Origin: an uncultured Bacteroidales bacterium
Lineage (GTDB): Bacteria > Bacteroidota > Bacteroidia > Bacteroidales > WCHB1-69
Direction of reading: 5' to 3'
NCBI GenBank assembly: GCA_900316305.1
Contig: ONCM01000022.1
Span: 1 to 43,469, forward strand
DNA: 43,469 nt
This document shows positions 43,207 through 43,469 of the stretch, in pieces. A program made the translations under genes and the position numbers. The stretch's first letter is position 1. Each line of letters begins with the position of its first letter. The notes beneath the pieces are model-generated. The model did no database searches. It was given only the letters and a program-made list of their open reading frames with translations, and was not told where the DNA came from.

Positions 43207-43214
43207 CAAAAGTA
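43207..43214 (-). promoter_or_regulatory. -7 box (TACTTTTG) for the riboswitch-nrdDG transcript
   Basis: TACTTTTG on the minus strand, just upstream of the cobalamin aptamer. Confidence 0.65.
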
Positions 43215-43374
43215 CATTTTCCTTTTTTGGGTTTTCAGCCATTCCAGAATATTTATAAACAGGGTTATTAACAATGCTGATAATCAGAGAATTAGATAAA
43301 CAGGAGGATTAGATAATGAGAGGATTGGATGATGGGGATAATGAGCTACTGCGGGGATTCAATACGTACACCAC

Positions 43375-43469
43375 TGCTGTCCCGTTAAAACTTAAAAATG
43401 TTCTTTGAAACGATTGATATATAGTTAGTTGTAGAGATTTTTCGAGTCAACGGATTTGAATCTGTATCT
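43375..43469. mobile_element. Possible left end of an insertion sequence
   Basis: From CACTGCTGTCCCGTTAAAAC onward (43371-43390) the sequence looks like the terminal inverted repeat and leader of IS4-type elements seen in Bacteroidales (a CTGTCC start, then an AT-rich leader). No transposase reading frame is within the window, so this rests on recollected resemblance only. Bases 43215-43370 hold no gene; the part 43280-43345 has loose GGATTAGATAATGAG-like repeats. Confidence 0.3.

Overview
The window reads as chromosomal DNA of a member of the Bacteroidetes, most likely order Bacteroidales. The evidence is the promoter type (TAnnTTTG -7 boxes before most genes, few Shine-Dalgarno sequences), the gene content (PorT-type barrel protein, SbsA-Ig lipoprotein, gyrA followed by TPR genes, ORF6N protein, lone HicB-type protein, ClpC, NrdD/NrdG) and lipoproteins with LxxC-type lipoboxes. 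No rRNA, tRNA, CRISPR array or complete mobile element was seen.

Layout. 1-2.4 kb: a serpin-like lipoprotein and an unknown exported protein, divergently transcribed. 2.4-5.5 kb: a small accessory region, AT-rich in part, with an HTH-Fic protein, a DUF4160/DUF2442 pair, a two-helix membrane protein and an ORF6N protein with a phospholipase-D-like C-terminus. 5.5-15.2 kb: an inner-membrane protein, an RlmI-type rRNA methyltransferase, exported unknowns, a HicB-type regulator, an M48 peptidase, an outer-membrane protein, an Ig-like lipoprotein and a PorT-like barrel. 15.2-20.3 kb: a gyrA-TPR-TPR operon on the minus strand with a clear terminator. 20.5-22.8 kb: an aromatic-tailed lipoprotein, then efp-lpxD on the minus strand. 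22.9-28.7 kb: a complete tripartite RND efflux operon. 28.8-35.9 kb: a surface-polysaccharide or glycolipid-like neighbourhood (ATP-grasp, hexapeptide acyltransferase, beta-helix protein, two tandem family-4 glycosyltransferases) with a lone FecCD permease. 36-40.2 kb: ClpC, a KdsC-like phosphatase and a TerB/J-domain protein. 40.3-43.2 kb: the anaerobic ribonucleotide reductase nrdD-nrdG on the minus strand, preceded by a cobalamin riboswitch.

The most unusual aspect is what lies between the genes. Three repeat systems recur: (a) an array of small hairpins with GAA/GGA triloops, with compensatory changes between copies, placed just before start codons; (b) a roughly 28-bp palindrome with GTAGAGACG/CGTCTCTAC arms (seven copies), which in three cases supplies the stop codon of the neighbouring gene; (c) tracts with strict 7- or 8-base periodicity, usually starting at or right after a stop codon. 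(b) and (c) often sit side by side and resemble the STRR heptamers and short palindromes known from filamentous cyanobacteria. Further points are the B12 riboswitch on a class III reductase, a palindrome shared by the promoters of fic and a small membrane-protein gene, and promoter-to-start distances short enough to imply leaderless mRNAs.

Limits: assignments come from reading motifs by eye; no alignment or structure prediction was run. Exported proteins of unknown family are described only by what is visible.
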